A stretch of DNA of 64,000 bases from positions 471,501 to 535,500 of the forward strand of contig JAUIRK010000916.1 of assembly GCA_030549495.1 (NCBI GenBank). The letters are read 5' to 3'. Below are positions 10,453 to 21,279 of the stretch, piece after piece. This DNA is from Nectonema munidae. Taxonomy: Eukaryota > Nematomorpha > Nectonematoida > Nectonematidae. Position 1 is the stretch's first letter. Each line of letters begins with the position of its first letter. The notes beneath the pieces were generated by a model that ran no database searches, was not told the DNA's origin, and worked only from the letters and a program-made list of their open reading frames with translations. The translations under genes were made by a program, and so were the position numbers.

Positions 10453-11330
10453 TATTAAAATCCCCTATCAAAAAAGTGTAAATAGAAGAGGAGGGTAATA
10501 CATAAGTTTTAGTAAAATTAAGAAAATCACAAATGTTTGAAGATGAGGAACGTTAAATAGAACAAATATTGATAGGTTTGTTATTATAAGAAAGATCAAT
10601 TTGCAAACATTCGCAAGAATTAAAAGGACATTCAAGTATTTTAAACTTTTGTAAAGTAAATTTATCATAGAAGAAAACGCCTATTCCACCACCACGACTG
10701 TCTCTTGTACAATATTTAAAGTGATAACCCTGTAAATGAATTGAAAGATCTCTTTCAAAAAGATTCCAGATTTCAGAGAAAACTATGATATCAAGCATAG
10801 TAGAATATCTAAATTTTTGTCTAATCTTTGAATGTAAGTATGAAAGATTTTAGGGCTAAATCTTCGACTAAATGAGTATCAAAACGTGTAATATATTTAG
10901 AGACAACTATTAATGATGAGTCAGATATCAATGTTGATTCGGATTGCAACTTAATAATATATGGAGCATTTAGTAAATTACGAATATTATTATAGTTTGG
11001 CATGGATAAATAATATTAAAAAAAATCAATAACTTAAACAATAGTGAAGGGATTCCAAATGAGAATTCTTGAGAGAAGATTTTAAAATCCGTTAGGTTTT
11101 GCATTGACTTGTATTGCAAACATGATTGAAGCTATAATTATTCTGACAATTTCGGCAGAAATGATGAGAAGGATCACTTTTGAAAGAACAAGAATTGGAA
11201 GAGTGGGAAGAAGAACAGATTCCGCAAAAGGGTGAATAGAGTTACAGTCTTTTGAAATGTGTCCATAGCGATTACATATATAACAAATTTTCACAAAAGA
11301 AGACCATAACTTAATTTCGTGTGCAAAACA
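10453..11330 (-). pseudogene. LINE fragment (Jockey/I-like): ORF1 zinc knuckles and start of endonuclease
   Basis: Read on the minus strand, the upstream part encodes a CCHC knuckle CYICNRYGHISKDC (frame 11082-11294). In a neighbouring frame follows CGICSSSHSSNSC, a second Cys/His cluster. Further along, the frame at 10553-10798 has DIIVFSEIWNLFERDL, then GGGIGVFFYD, typical of the N-terminal half of an APE-type LINE endonuclease, and 10468-10668 ends near YYPPLL, matching the YRPP motif. Several frames are needed, so the copy is decayed. The order ORF1 then endonuclease and the knuckle spacing resemble the better preserved LINE at 46745-50500. It stops abruptly at about 10453 without a reverse transcriptase, so it is 3'-truncated. 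Confidence 0.75.
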
Positions 11331-11434
11331 GTTTAAAAAAATAAGTTTTTTTTTTCTTAAATTATTTTAAAAAATATGCACTAAACTTCAAAATTACATA
11401 CCAATAACTTTTGTCAGAATTAATTTTAAAGATA

Positions 11435-12107
11435 TTAACCCTATTATTTCTGGGCTAAATTTGTTCGCTCAAGTGCTGGGGCGTAAAGTGCCCTCCTTCC
11501 CCACATTTTTCTCAGATATTAAAAAGTTTTTATAAATATTTTTAATGTTATATATATATTTCAACTATGCTGAGTTAAGTCGTGATGTCTATTTTTTAGG
11601 AAAATTTTATGAGAACTAAGTGGATATTTTAATTTTTATGAATATCAATCAAACCTGTCTAAAAATTAATTTATATATGATAGCTCATCTAAAAAAGAAA
11701 TATCTAAGTTATTATATAAAGTTTTTTACACATATATACACAGTTTCATGCATCTGAATTCAGTGGTGATATTCATGCCATTTTTGATAGCTCTCACCTA
11801 TTCTAAATTTCCAGATTTCCTATCCATCTTAGTTAAATGAAAATAATTGTAATCTTTGAATCTAGATGAAATCTATAGATTTAAAGATTTTTCATTTGTA
11901 AAAGCCAAACTTTTTTTTCACGGTCAAAATTTTTTTGAGGCACCCAATATTAGATTATTACACCACTTTCTAGTTCATTAGAACATGGTAGATCTTCAAG
12001 TGCTAATTCCATTTAGTCAAGATATATATTTTTTTAATTATTTCTTTTGATCACCCGTTCTCTATTCAATTAGTTTTCAGGTTGCTTCCTTCTCTCATAC
12101 TAATATA
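11435..12107. mobile_element. TTAA element, copy D, internally deleted and right-truncated
   Basis: The left end is TTAA (11435-11438) followed by CCCTATTATTTCTGGG and the same leader as copies A and B (GTGCTGGGGCGTAAAGTGCC). Only about two array-A monomers follow. At ~11776 the sequence jumps into the core (GCCATTTTTGATAGCTCTCA). The segment 11940-12107 matches 24590-24750 of copy B and is missing from copy A. No right TIR is visible; the element meets a retroelement fossil at about 12107. Confidence 0.8.
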
Positions 12108-13500
12108 TTTTTAGGGCTACTAGCAGTATTTATGCTACTAGTAGATTCCCTGAAAACTTTATTTAATGTAAAATATGCAAAAACAATAAAAAATTGATAT
12201 AAATAGATTGACAAAAAATTGTTTTTATTCTTCAAGAGTGGGAATCGTAGCGTAGGCGCTTGAGAGAAGGTGAGTAATTTTGAGCAAGACTTTCGGGAGG
12301 GATAAGGCGAAGAGGAAAACAGGAAAACTGAGTCGTGCTGCTGTGGTGCCGCTTTATAAAGTCCCTCCAGGTATTTCTTTCTGACTTTGTTTTCTCCAGA
12401 GGTTCTTGAGAAGAGGTCAGCTGGAATGTGTCTTGTGTTGATGTAAGTGGAGTTTCTTTTTAGATGGTAGAACTTTTTTTCGTCCTTGACAATCATTTCG
12501 GAGATGATGTCATTGAGGTGTGTTTTCGCAGATCTACCGTTCTTAACCACTCCCAGTGTCACGACAGAGTCTGAATAAAAGAGTAAAGTACACCACAAAT
12601 ACGTTGTATTTCTTCGAATTGATTTCTTCTTCCATTGCAATTGGTTTGTCGACATTTTCTAAAGCCTTAATCCAGAGTTTCACCGGAATGGCTTGTTTAC
12701 AGATAGTGTTGAAGAGTGGAGAAAATCTTCTGTTTGTGTTAGGTAGAGTAGCGATATAATAAGTAATGAATCCAAGGATTCTATGGAATACAATGTCGCA
12801 TACGTTTTCTTCCCACTGCAAACCAGGCTTTTAAGGTTTTATTTGTCTTTTCAAAGTAGAAAAGTATTTGTTTGACTAGATCGACTTTTATGCTTAAATA
12901 GTCAATGTGTTGAGCGGGTGTGAAGGAGTTTTTTTCGATGTTAAACTTTTGTAGGAAATTGATGAATTTGTTGATGGTGAGGTAAGTCTATTCTTCGGAT
13001 TCGTTAACGATTAGTAAATCATCGAGATATACCAGGATCTTGGTTTTAAGTTCATGAGTTTCAAGAAAAAACGTCCTGAACCTAAATATAATCTTTTGTT
13101 GTATTCCTGGTGAAAATGAGGCACCCAAGGGTAGCCTCTTGAACTTGTAGGCTACCCCGTTGACTTTGAAAGCAAAGCATGTTTGGTAGGCTTTATAGAT
13201 GCCTATGCCATAGAAGACATCTCGTAGATCTACTTTGCAAGCACACTTGAAGTTGTTTGGGATGTTGCGTAGTAGTGCCGGAGCAGATAAAGAGAAGTGT
13301 GGCTTCTCAAAATGATCTTTCGTGAAAGCGAAGTTAGCGATGAATCTGCATTTACCATTCTTTTTAGGAATAACAGGAGAAAGAATCTTTGCTTTGCCGC
13401 ATCTTTCTATGAAGTTAGCTCTTAGGGGCTTAGCACTCACTTTTACAATGATAAAGTGATCCTGAGATAGCGGCAGACTTCTGAAGCTAGAAAAAAGGAG
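12108..13500 (-). mobile_element. LTR-retrotransposon-type pol fossil (RT and RNase H parts)
   Basis: Fossil retroelement on the minus strand. A reverse-transcriptase part lies at about 12988-13440 (VYLDDLL box and the LPLGASFSPG region) and an RNase H-like part at about 12300-12660. The family is Ty3-like or DIRS-like and cannot be settled from these parts. No LTRs are visible. It is broken, with several breaks, and looks old. Confidence 0.7.
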
Positions 13501-13591
13501 AGGTCATGAGCCTTGATTTTAGGAGCGTAACGTGAATGAGTATCTAATTGGTTGCTTTGTGCTTGAGATTTTAGGGCGCACCCTATCTTTT

Positions 13592-13724
13592 GACTTGATG
13601 AGTTTTGGAAAAATAGAAGGTTTGAGCATGAAAGACCGCGTTGATTTTCAAAAATATGAAGCGAATACTTACTATAGGCTTTTTGCCTTTCTTTCTTTCG
13701 CTAATAAACTTATGTTATGTTATA
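13592..13724 (+). mobile_element. 5'-truncated LINE 3' end
   Basis: A 133-bp fragment that matches the last ~140 bp of the CR1-like LINE at 36600-40525 with only a few differences, starting at GACTTGATGAGTTTTGG and ending in the same TTATG microsatellite tail. The high identity indicates recent activity of that LINE family. Confidence 0.85.
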
Positions 13725-13794
13725 AGAAAAGTCAGCACTAGCTAATCATATCTAAAATTTATGTTTAAACAATAAATTTTCCTTCCTTCCTTGA

Positions 13795-14960
13795 CTCTGC
13801 TTAAGGGAAAAACCCGTTAAAACTTTAACAGACACTGGCTCAACCAACAATTTCACCAGTCAGAAATGCGCAATACTCTATAACGTTGCAATTTTTCCGT
13901 CCTATTTTTCAATAGAAATTGCGAGTTCTTCAAAAGTGTTTGATTCCCTGCATTGGTCACGTATATATTTATTCCACATTAAACAGATAACATTACACTG
14001 ATGTTAAGCTAATTGTTTTATATATAATTGTTTTGCATATTGTTTTAGGGCGAGATTTTCTAGGGAAGCATGTTTCTGTTATACTTGACTAAAATGGTAA
14101 CTTACCCACATAGATAGGTGGTTTGAATTTTGTAAATTGTGAAAAACCGTTCCTATTTTCAAATTTGTTATGCAATTGCCTTCCGATAGCTAGAAAACCT
14201 GAAAATTATAGACATAATAATCATACGTTATAGAATCTGAAACTAAACTTATGTTAAGTTAAAATATTATAGAACCTTAGAATGGTCGCTGGCGTGCCAA
14301 AGTGTTAGTAGTACAATCAGAATGCATGCAAAATTTAGTTGTAGACTACTCTGAGACAATTAATAAATTTAGATTTTTAGACGGTTACCCTTTACCAAAG
14401 ATTCTGTGCGATCATAAAGAGTTTGAACCAGTGGAGATATTTCTTAATACAGGGCCGTATCAAGGGAACATGGCGCACCAAAGCAAAGGTCCTGAATGGA
14501 GCCCCTCACCTCTTGCTCTTTATTTTCTCACTCATTCCCACCCCATTCTGGCTTAAAAAGTGATTTATAAAAAAATGCTCACATTTTTATTAAGCCACAC
14601 AATTCAGATATATACTGACTGAGTCGAAGAAAGTCTCCATTAGATGTTCATGTTTCGTGTTTTAGCAATAGCAAAATTATCGATGACTTCGTCAAAATCA
14701 ACACAATCGAGAACTTCTTTCTCAATGCTCATAAGAGCCAGACGCCCCCACTGTCCTCCACCTTGATACGGCCCTGACTTAATAGGTAATCATTTTTTAT
14801 TGAAAAGCGATCAATGTCTTCATGTTCATTGCGCTTTAACATTAAACCAACTAAAATCTTTGCATTGTCGTTTAGCTCACCCAGGAGGAACTCGTTTAGT
14901 TGCTTTTATAATGGCACTCAACTTACCATTTAATCTTAAAAATCTGAATCGATGGAAAAA
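13795..14960 (+). mobile_element. LTR-retrotransposon fossil, Ty3/gypsy-like parts
   Basis: Fossil on the plus strand, interrupted by a hAT MITE at 14450-14776. In order it shows an aspartic-protease part (DTGS motif near 13845, and a typical LGRDFL near 14050), the start of a reverse-transcriptase part near 14335, and an integrase zinc-binding part near 14870-14930 with LHCRLAHPGGTRL. No LTRs were identified. It is broken in several places and strongly shortened, so it is old and older than the MITE inside it. Confidence 0.7.
14442..14784 (-). mobile_element. hAT MITE with remnant of transposase C-terminus
   Basis: Perfect 16-bp terminal inverted repeats CAGGGCCGTATCAAGG (14450-14465) and its complement (14761-14776) are flanked by TCTTAATA and ACTTAATA, an 8-bp target duplication with one mismatch. 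The 327-bp element keeps a piece of gene on the minus strand, RLALMSIEKEVLDCVDFDEV, typical of the C-terminal dimerisation end of hAT transposases of the zinc-finger MYM-like type. It is therefore an internal deletion derivative of a larger hAT element, from a different subgroup than the one at 3230-6131. Confidence 0.92.
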
Positions 14961-15588
14961 CTCCAAATAATTTGGTGATTTATTATTTTGCTGGGGGAAT
15001 AATGAGATCAACTTTTCGTATTATGGATAGCTAAACTAAATTTACTCATAATATATAAAATAAACTATATTTACTCATAATATATTAATAACTTCAATTC
15101 ACTTGGTAAAATGTTGACTAACTAAAACAAACTAGGCCTGTTGAAAAAATAATTTCTTTTAAACAAGAAGAAGATACACTAAGAAAAGTTCTTAGTCGTA
15201 AAAAAGTGTACGCATTTGAGTAGCCATCATGACTGACAAATGAAATAACATCGAATGAAATTATCTTATTCTCTTGGAAATAACTTTGTTCTTCTAATAA
15301 AGTATCTTTCTTAAAATCTCCTAAGACCTAAAAGAATCGAAATATGTATCAGAGCGACAATTGATCTTAAAATGTGCTTATTTTCAACGGTTTCTAGAAA
15401 CATGATTAATTAAAATTTCTTAGTTTTCCAAATCTGAGGACAAAAATTACATATATGCATCATATTTTTGATAAATGTAACCTAACCTTCCATTATATTA
15501 ACTATTCTTTCATGAAAGTTTGCTTCAAGCAAAATTTTAAAAAGTTCATATTTGATGTGCTTTGTAATTTGATTAGATTGTGATTGTA
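14961..15588. other. Non-coding AT-rich DNA
   Basis: No coding signal or repeat recognised. The only structure is a short direct repeat of AACTATATTTACTCATAATATA at about 15045-15085. Confidence 0.5.
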
Positions 15589-16400
15589 TTGATAATAATA
15601 ATTATAATAATCAATTTTACCACTAGTGTTCCCAGCACGCTGAGGTTTAGCCGGTTTTTACCACTATGGCATCTAATCTCTCATTATTTTGCGTCTCCAT
15701 TCATCTCTATTTTGCTCGTCCCCTAATGCTAAATGTCTTTTGCTCATGTCTTTTTTGACTATTTCTATCCATGTCATCTTTGGCCTGCCTTTACTCTTAC
15801 CTAAAGTTTGATTTTTATAAGCTTCTTTAATTAGATCACCCGAAGGTCTTCTATTTGCATGCCCAAACCACCTTAACCTTTCTATTTCTAATACTAAATT
15901 TATTTCATTTACTTGACATAAACTTCTTATCTTTTCATTACTTATTTTATCTTTTAAATTAAATTTGCACATGATTCTTAACATCCTCATCTCTGTGGTG
16001 TTTAGTCTATTTTCCTCAGATTCTTTTAAAGCCCAACTTTGGCCACTATACACTAAACTAGACCTAATGCAACTTTTATAAAGAAAACCCCTTACTTTTA
16101 ACGGAAAGATACTATTGCATAAAATACCACTTAACGCTTTAAATTTTTCCCAAATTAGTTGTATTCTATGTTCTACAGAGTTACTTACACTACCTGTTTT
16201 GTCTAAAACCTCACCTAAATAGCAAAATTGTTTAACCTCTTCTAATTCTACGCCTCCTTTGTATTGATGATTTTTAGATATAATTTTTCTTAGTTGTCGG
16301 TATCGCCTCCATAGGGAAGAATAAACTTGCATAGCTGGACAGATGGAAAGGATAGTCACCAAAGCCAGGTCATCTGGATCAAGTGTAACCCTATACGCTT
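15589..16400 (-). pseudogene. RTE-like LINE 3' fragment (end of reverse transcriptase)
   Basis: The minus-strand frame 15673-16362 (229 codons) is the thumb and C-terminal part of a LINE reverse transcriptase: FCYLGEVLDKTGSVSNSVEH, then SSLVYSGQSWALKESEENRL, EMRMLRIMCKF and ERLRWFGHANRRPSGD. Upstream, codons to about 16395 read DDLALVT, the tail of the catalytic DD box, with Pro where Ala or Val is usual just before it. The same architecture is seen in the LINE at 59920-61092. The fragment lacks the endonuclease and most of the polymerase, so it is 5'-truncated, and it ends in an AAT-rich tail near 15589-15618. Confidence 0.8.
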
Positions 16401-16599
16401 ATACCACTAGGCAATCTGCCGACTAAATATAAATTATATAAGATATTTGTCTAAGCCAGGGATCTACAAGCCTTTTGATCTTTATTTATATTAACAAATT
16501 CAATAATACATATTTTAGTTTACCAACCTCCCATGATGAAGCGATGTCTTTTCTTTTTCCATTGTACCTTCACGTTTTTCCTTCGGTAAACAATCGCAC

Positions 16600-16680
16600 C
16601 GCTTGTAGAGAACTAAGAGCGAAGAAAGCTTGGTCTTGGATCGAACCCAAGACCTTGTGGAATGGAAGTCAATTTTGTAA
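16600..16680 (-). repeat. tRNA-like head (B box), probable SINE relic
   Basis: On the minus strand GGTCTTGGGTTCGATCCAAG near 16635-16655 is a perfect T-arm-like hairpin with a canonical B box GGTTCGATCC, preceded by an A-box-like GATTGGTTACA. The acceptor stem is not present, so this is not a functional tRNA gene. The surrounding sequence is not one of the other two SINE families here. Confidence 0.35.
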
Positions 16681-16840
16681 CCAATCTTACTTATGTTCAG
16701 TGGGGTAGCCTGAACGCAGCCTGTGGTGCAGTGGCCCTTCATGAAAATTTTTAGTTGAATGAATCCGCATTTTTCCGTTGAATCCATATTTTTTTAAGTT
16801 TAATCCTTTTGAATTTTTTATTTTAACGCCGATATTTATC

Positions 16841-18044
16841 TTTACTAATAGGATATTATAGCTCTGTTACCCTATTTCAAGCTGGCTTTTTTAAACTTCT
16901 TTTTAGCAAGGGGGAAAGAAAGCGCCCCGTTATGAAGATTTTTTTTCCTTTTTCCGCTCACGTTATTTATACTTTTAAATTACGCTAAATCCATCAGTGA
17001 TACACATTTTAGAAAAAAACAAGTAACTATATGCAATAAATATATACTACCATTTTCAAGTACCCTAAACGATCAGTGATACCTATTTCAGGAAAAAACA
17101 AGTTCGTCATGCAATAAATAAATAAAATAGACAGCAAATACCAAAAATTGCTAAAAAATTATAAAATTTCTAATAAAATATTTTATACGAATGTGTTTTC
17201 TCTAGAAACAAAAATTTTGTTATCAATAAACTAAAAATAGATCTGAAAAAAATTTTATTATCAATAAACTAAAAATAGAATCTGAAAACACACAAAAGCA
17301 CAAAATAATGACATATTTCGTAAAAGAATATCCTTATTCATGATAAAGTTTTGATTTATATATTTATATATTTAATAGATAGAAAATCAATTATTTTTCG
17401 GTATAACAATCTAAACATAAATTAACAGAACGGGATAAACAACAACATTTTTCGCATTTTTGACACTTTTTTTTAACTTTTTTAATTTGATCTCTTTTCT
17501 CTTTATAATTTTACCAAAATTAAGTTTCAGAGAAAAATTACAACGTCTGTTCGCTCCTGTTTTTCTTTCAAACATGTGGATGAAGGTGAATTTTGACAAG
17601 AATTAAAAATAAAGTTTTACTTTTTTTTCAGGCGAATCGTCATTTTTTTTGAAAATTGAGTTTTGAAACTACTTCAAAATTTATTATATTTTGATTGATT
17701 TATTGCATAGAAACTTCTTTTTGTCTAAAGTGGGTACTAATCGATTTAGCGTACTTGAAAATGGTAGTTTTCACCTATTATATTATATTATATAGTACCG
17801 AATAATTGTTTTTTGACAGATTTTGTCAATTTTGATTGATTTATTGCATCGTTACTTCTTTTTTTCTAAAATGGGTATCAGTGATGGATTTAGCGTAATT
17901 TAAAAGTATAAATAAAGTGAGCCGAAAGAAAAAAACACTTATTAAACTTTTTCCAGAAAGAGCGTATTCTGTCCTCCCTGCTAAAAAGATGTTTAAAAAA
18001 GCCAGCTTGAAATAGGGCAATAGGGCTATATTCCTATTAGTTTA
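16841..18044. mobile_element. Long terminal-inverted-repeat element (~1.2 kb)
   Basis: The left arm starts CTAATAGGATATTATAGC at 16845 and the right arm ends GGGCTATATTCCTATTAG at 18040. The arms stay complementary for over 200 bp through CCCTATTTCAAGCTGGCTTT, with TTTA flanking both outer ends. Each arm holds two degenerate subunits containing CATTTTCAAGTACCCTAAAC and ATCAGTGATAC, which resemble array-A monomers of the TTAA elements. The 60-codon frame inside (17411-17599) is not convincing as a gene. The superfamily is unknown; a fold-back DNA transposon is the best description. Confidence 0.8.
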
Positions 18045-18239
18045 TTGCCCATCCTAATAGAGGATATAGTGTGTAGAATGTTTATCTATCTATCTTTATC
18101 ATTAATACATGGGTAATGAAAAACTTGAATGCAAAAAATATTTAATTCCGATAAATGGCGATCTATATTAAGATGAGAGATTACAGATTTTCAAATGCAG
18201 ACCCGTAAATTTCTCTCATTTCTATAGAATTGTACCGAT

Positions 18240-18720
18240 TTTCCGGTTTTAAATAAAAGATTTGAGGGGATTTAACTTAAAAAAAATTGATTCAGGCAAA
18301 AAACACCAATATATATTTTTTTACACGAAAATTGTTATAAACAAAATATTTTATCACAATGAAATGGCCAAGATCAAAAACTGCCGTTTGAAATAAAGAA
18401 TTCAAGTGGATTAGACTTTGAAAATATGGATTTAGCTAAAATATTTCAAAATATAAAATTTTTACACAAAAATAAAAAAAAACATATTTTTATCATTATA
18501 CTTAAGATCAAAAATACCTGTTCGAAATAAAGAATTTAAGTGGAATCAACTTGAAAAATATGGATTCTGGTAAAAAATAAAAGAACCAAATATAGAATTT
18601 TTACCCAAAAATTAAAATAAGCAAAATATTTCAAGGAAATGAAAGTCTCAAGATAAAAAATCGGGGTTAAAATAAAAAATTCAAAAGGATTAAACTTAAA
18701 AAAATATGGATTCAAGTGGG
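18240..18720. repeat. Degenerate tandem repeat (~130-150 bp unit)
   Basis: Four imperfect units, each containing GAAATAAAGAATTCAAGTGG followed by a GATT-AACTT-AAAAATATGG stretch (near 18251, 18390, 18519 and 18670). Spacing varies between 129 and 151 bp. It is unrelated in sequence to arrays A and B. Confidence 0.7.
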
Positions 18721-20238
18721 TTCAACTAAAAAGTCATGCCATAATGAAGTATTAATATTTTTTCGCAAAAATCGAACAAGCTTTAAATATTTTAATAAAA
18801 ATTTTGTTGACTTTTGTGCTTCTGAAAAATTATTTTTTTTTAAAAAAAAATGTGCCATTATGTGCCACCCCATTTTTTATTTTCCCCTATGCTCCTGCTT
18901 ATGCTACTTAGATGTATAAGTTATGAACATTATGTTTCAAAAAGACAATTTTTTCCTAGCACCCTACTAAGATTGACAAGTGTCACCCATTATAAAAGTT
19001 TTTAACTTTAAATTACTCCAACAAAAATTTACAAGTATTGAAAGTAATATTAAGGCATTAAGCCTATAAAAAATAGGTAATAGCTTTATTAACTTGTAAC
19101 CTAAGTTATAATCACATAACTAACTAATCAATAAACTAAACTAACTTAGGTTGGAATAAGGAACTTTAAACTAAATCTCTAAAAATGATATTATTGTAGA
19201 AATTTTGACATATTTTTAAAGAATTCAAGACATTTCGTACTCAGGTCCTTTCATACCGAAGTCATTTTTCACATAAATTAGTCATTTCCTAGCGGAAAGT
19301 TAAAAAACTGCTCTTGAAACGTCTAAAAATACTTACGAAATGCCTTTGCCTCAAAATCTAATAAGTACAAAATGTGTTGCACCGTTTTTAAATAATACTA
19401 AAGACATAATTAGAAAAAATAAATTTTGTTTATATATTTTTAGATATACGCTACTTTTATAGAATCTTTCTACCAAGCATAAACAATTGAGGGCTTGAGT
19501 AAAGCTTCACTTTGGTACTAAAATTTCTTTATTTCGAATCCAGCATCAATACTTTGTTCACAATTCGATACAAGACCATTTTTACAACCAAAAAGTAATC
19601 TTAGTGAAAACATCAAGTCCAAAATCCTATGAAATGTTATATTCCAAAATGTGGATAATAAACAAGAACCTATTCAAATCGCAATTTTTCCTTCTAGTCA
19701 TAAAGATTGAATTTTTTTTTTGAAAATTATAAATAAAAACTGAATTTTTTGATATATTTTAATTTAAAAGTATATACTACACTTCCAAACATAAAATGCC
19801 CTTCTTTTAAAATTTAAATGGTTGGCTTCTATTTCAAGGATGTTGTATATAATTTTTCTTGGAATGAAGGGCATCAAATTTATTAAATCTGCTAAATTAA
19901 AAAATGTTTTCAAAACTAAAAAGCTTCCAGTTTCCCTAAGTTGTTCAGGTTATTGATTACTCCTCTTTTCTTTCCCAAATTAATCCCGTTTTATATTTAT
20001 AATTGTAGAACAAAGTATGAAAAATTTGATCACCTACGAACAAAACTTAAAATTGAACCTATACTTTCTAAACCTCTGAATCTAACATGCAAATTTTCAA
20101 AACTTTTTCTCAATCACAAAAATTCCCAATTTTTCTTCATTTTTCTTGCTAATCATTCAAAAAAATTTTAACTTACAATTTCCAAGTTTTGATTGAATAA
20201 AAAGAAAATAAAAAAATTAAGCAAGGATAAGATTGAAA
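18721..20238. other. AT-rich intergenic DNA 3' of the receptor gene
   Basis: I see no gene. The 67- and 76-codon plus frames at 18716-18919 and 19941-20171 are AT-rich and have no recognisable domain. Confidence 0.5.
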
Positions 20239-20244
20239 TTTATT
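20239..20244 (-). terminator. Polyadenylation signal AATAAA of receptor gene
   Basis: AATAAA on the minus strand, 62 bases downstream of the receptor stop codon, a typical distance for a short 3' UTR. Confidence 0.5.
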
Positions 20245-20305
20245 TCATAAAAATATGACAAATTGCTAGAAATCATTACGGTTAGAATAAACTTAGTCAC
20301 AATGA

Positions 20306-21196
20306 TTAAAGGTTTAATCGGCTACGAGACAATTTTATTATAGAAAACATGTGAGAGCTTGATTCCTGTACGATACTCTTTCGGTACTTCCATAAAAAAA
20401 GTGAGGAATAGGCAAAGAAAAAAGAGTATGCTAAAAGGGACGCAGCAAAAAGGGCTACGCTGTCAAAGTCAAAAGTATAGAGCACTGCCCAGGGCGTCCA
20501 AGTCACTACTAAGCATATGCTCATGCTGAGAATGAGCTTAAGAGTTTTACTGTACATCACTGTTCTTCTGGCAATGATTGATTCGTTGAAGTTTTTAGTC
20601 GCTGTTTTCAGGCGCTTTTTCAACGAAGTGATTTGAAGGCTTGAACAAACAATGTTTGCCATAATTGGAATGTAAAGTAAAAAAATGGAGGTAAAATGAT
20701 CTCTTATACTCTTGAAATCATATAAGCAAAAAGAAAAGTTGAAAAATTTGTAAAATTCTCTCTTTATAATAAGGTCTGGGAGTATTAGAAGAGCTATGAA
20801 GACCACATGTAGCATCATGAAATAGGCGTAAAAAATGCATTTCATTTTGGCTTTTATGTAAAACGCGATTCTTATGTTTAAAGAAATCGTTTGCATCACT
20901 GTTAAGAAAGTAAGAGAGTACAAAGACATTGCTATGCAATAGAACTCTACTACCCAACAAACTTTGCACAGTGCGACAGGATACGGCCACTTTTCATGAA
21001 AGAGTGTGCTAATTTTCAAGGGAAGTGGAAAGATAAATAGGAGTGCTTGAAGGAAAAAAGTGTAGAAAAAAAGATACTTTTGCTTTTTATCAGCAACTTT
21101 AACTTTTCGTAGCATAAGCACTGCTGTGATGCAGAGAATAGAAGCAAAAAGTAGAATAATGCTTAGAAGGGTGCCAAGTAACGGGAAAATACTCAT
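20306..21196 (-). CDS. Rhodopsin-type (class A) GPCR-like receptor, single exon
   Basis: The 296-residue protein has seven hydrophobic segments: about residues 5-28, 43-63, 80-102, 122-146, 168-190, 218-240 and 248-268. It would sit in the plasma membrane and signal through G proteins. Class A landmarks: Trp in the first outer loop (HEKWPYPVALC) followed by the Cys at the start of TM3, a partner Cys in the second outer loop (FSFCLYDF), and a TM6 core CLVVTWTPW related to CWxP. Landmarks that are degenerate: no DRY at the end of TM3 (the area reads SLNIRIAF), and TM7 has no NPxxY (it reads AYSSLFLWKYRKS). The N-terminus before TM1 is only a few residues. The frame is open throughout, with TATA and AATAAA signals at plausible distances, so it appears to be a real intronless gene. 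The ligand is unknown; it may be a lineage-specific chemosensory or peptide-receptor-like branch. A recently silenced copy cannot be excluded. Confidence 0.8.
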   Translation of the reverse strand: MSIFPLLGTLLSIILLFASILCITAVLMLRKVKVADKKQKYLFFYTFFLQALLFIFPLPLKISTLFHEKWPYPVALCKVCWVVEFYCIAMSLYSLTFLTVMQTISLNIRIAFYIKAKMKCIFYAYFMMLHVVFIALLILPDLIIKREFYKFFNFSFCLYDFKSIRDHFTSIFLLYIPIMANIVCSSLQITSLKKRLKTATKNFNESIIARRTVMYSKTLKLILSMSICLVVTWTPWAVLYTFDFDSVALFAASLLAYSFFFAYSSLFLWKYRKSIVQESSSHMFSIIKLSRSRLNL

Positions 21197-21263
21197 TAAT
21201 GGTGATACTTGCGGGATATGCTACTCTTTGAAGAGATTTGGAATTATTTTACTATACTTTTGG

Positions 21264-21271
21264 TTTATATA
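21264..21271 (-). promoter_or_regulatory. TATA-like box upstream of receptor gene
   Basis: TATATAAA on the minus strand lies about 70 bases upstream of the receptor start codon, leaving room for a short 5' leader. In this AT-rich DNA such a match can arise by chance. Confidence 0.4.
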
Positions 21272-21279
21272 AAATGCTT

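Noticed and set aside
16365-16425. A-box-like GCCTAGTGGTATAAGCG on the minus strand next to the RTE-like fragment
   Set aside because: The B box is poor and the stems do not close. It may be a decayed tRNA-like sequence, but the evidence is too weak for a separate feature.
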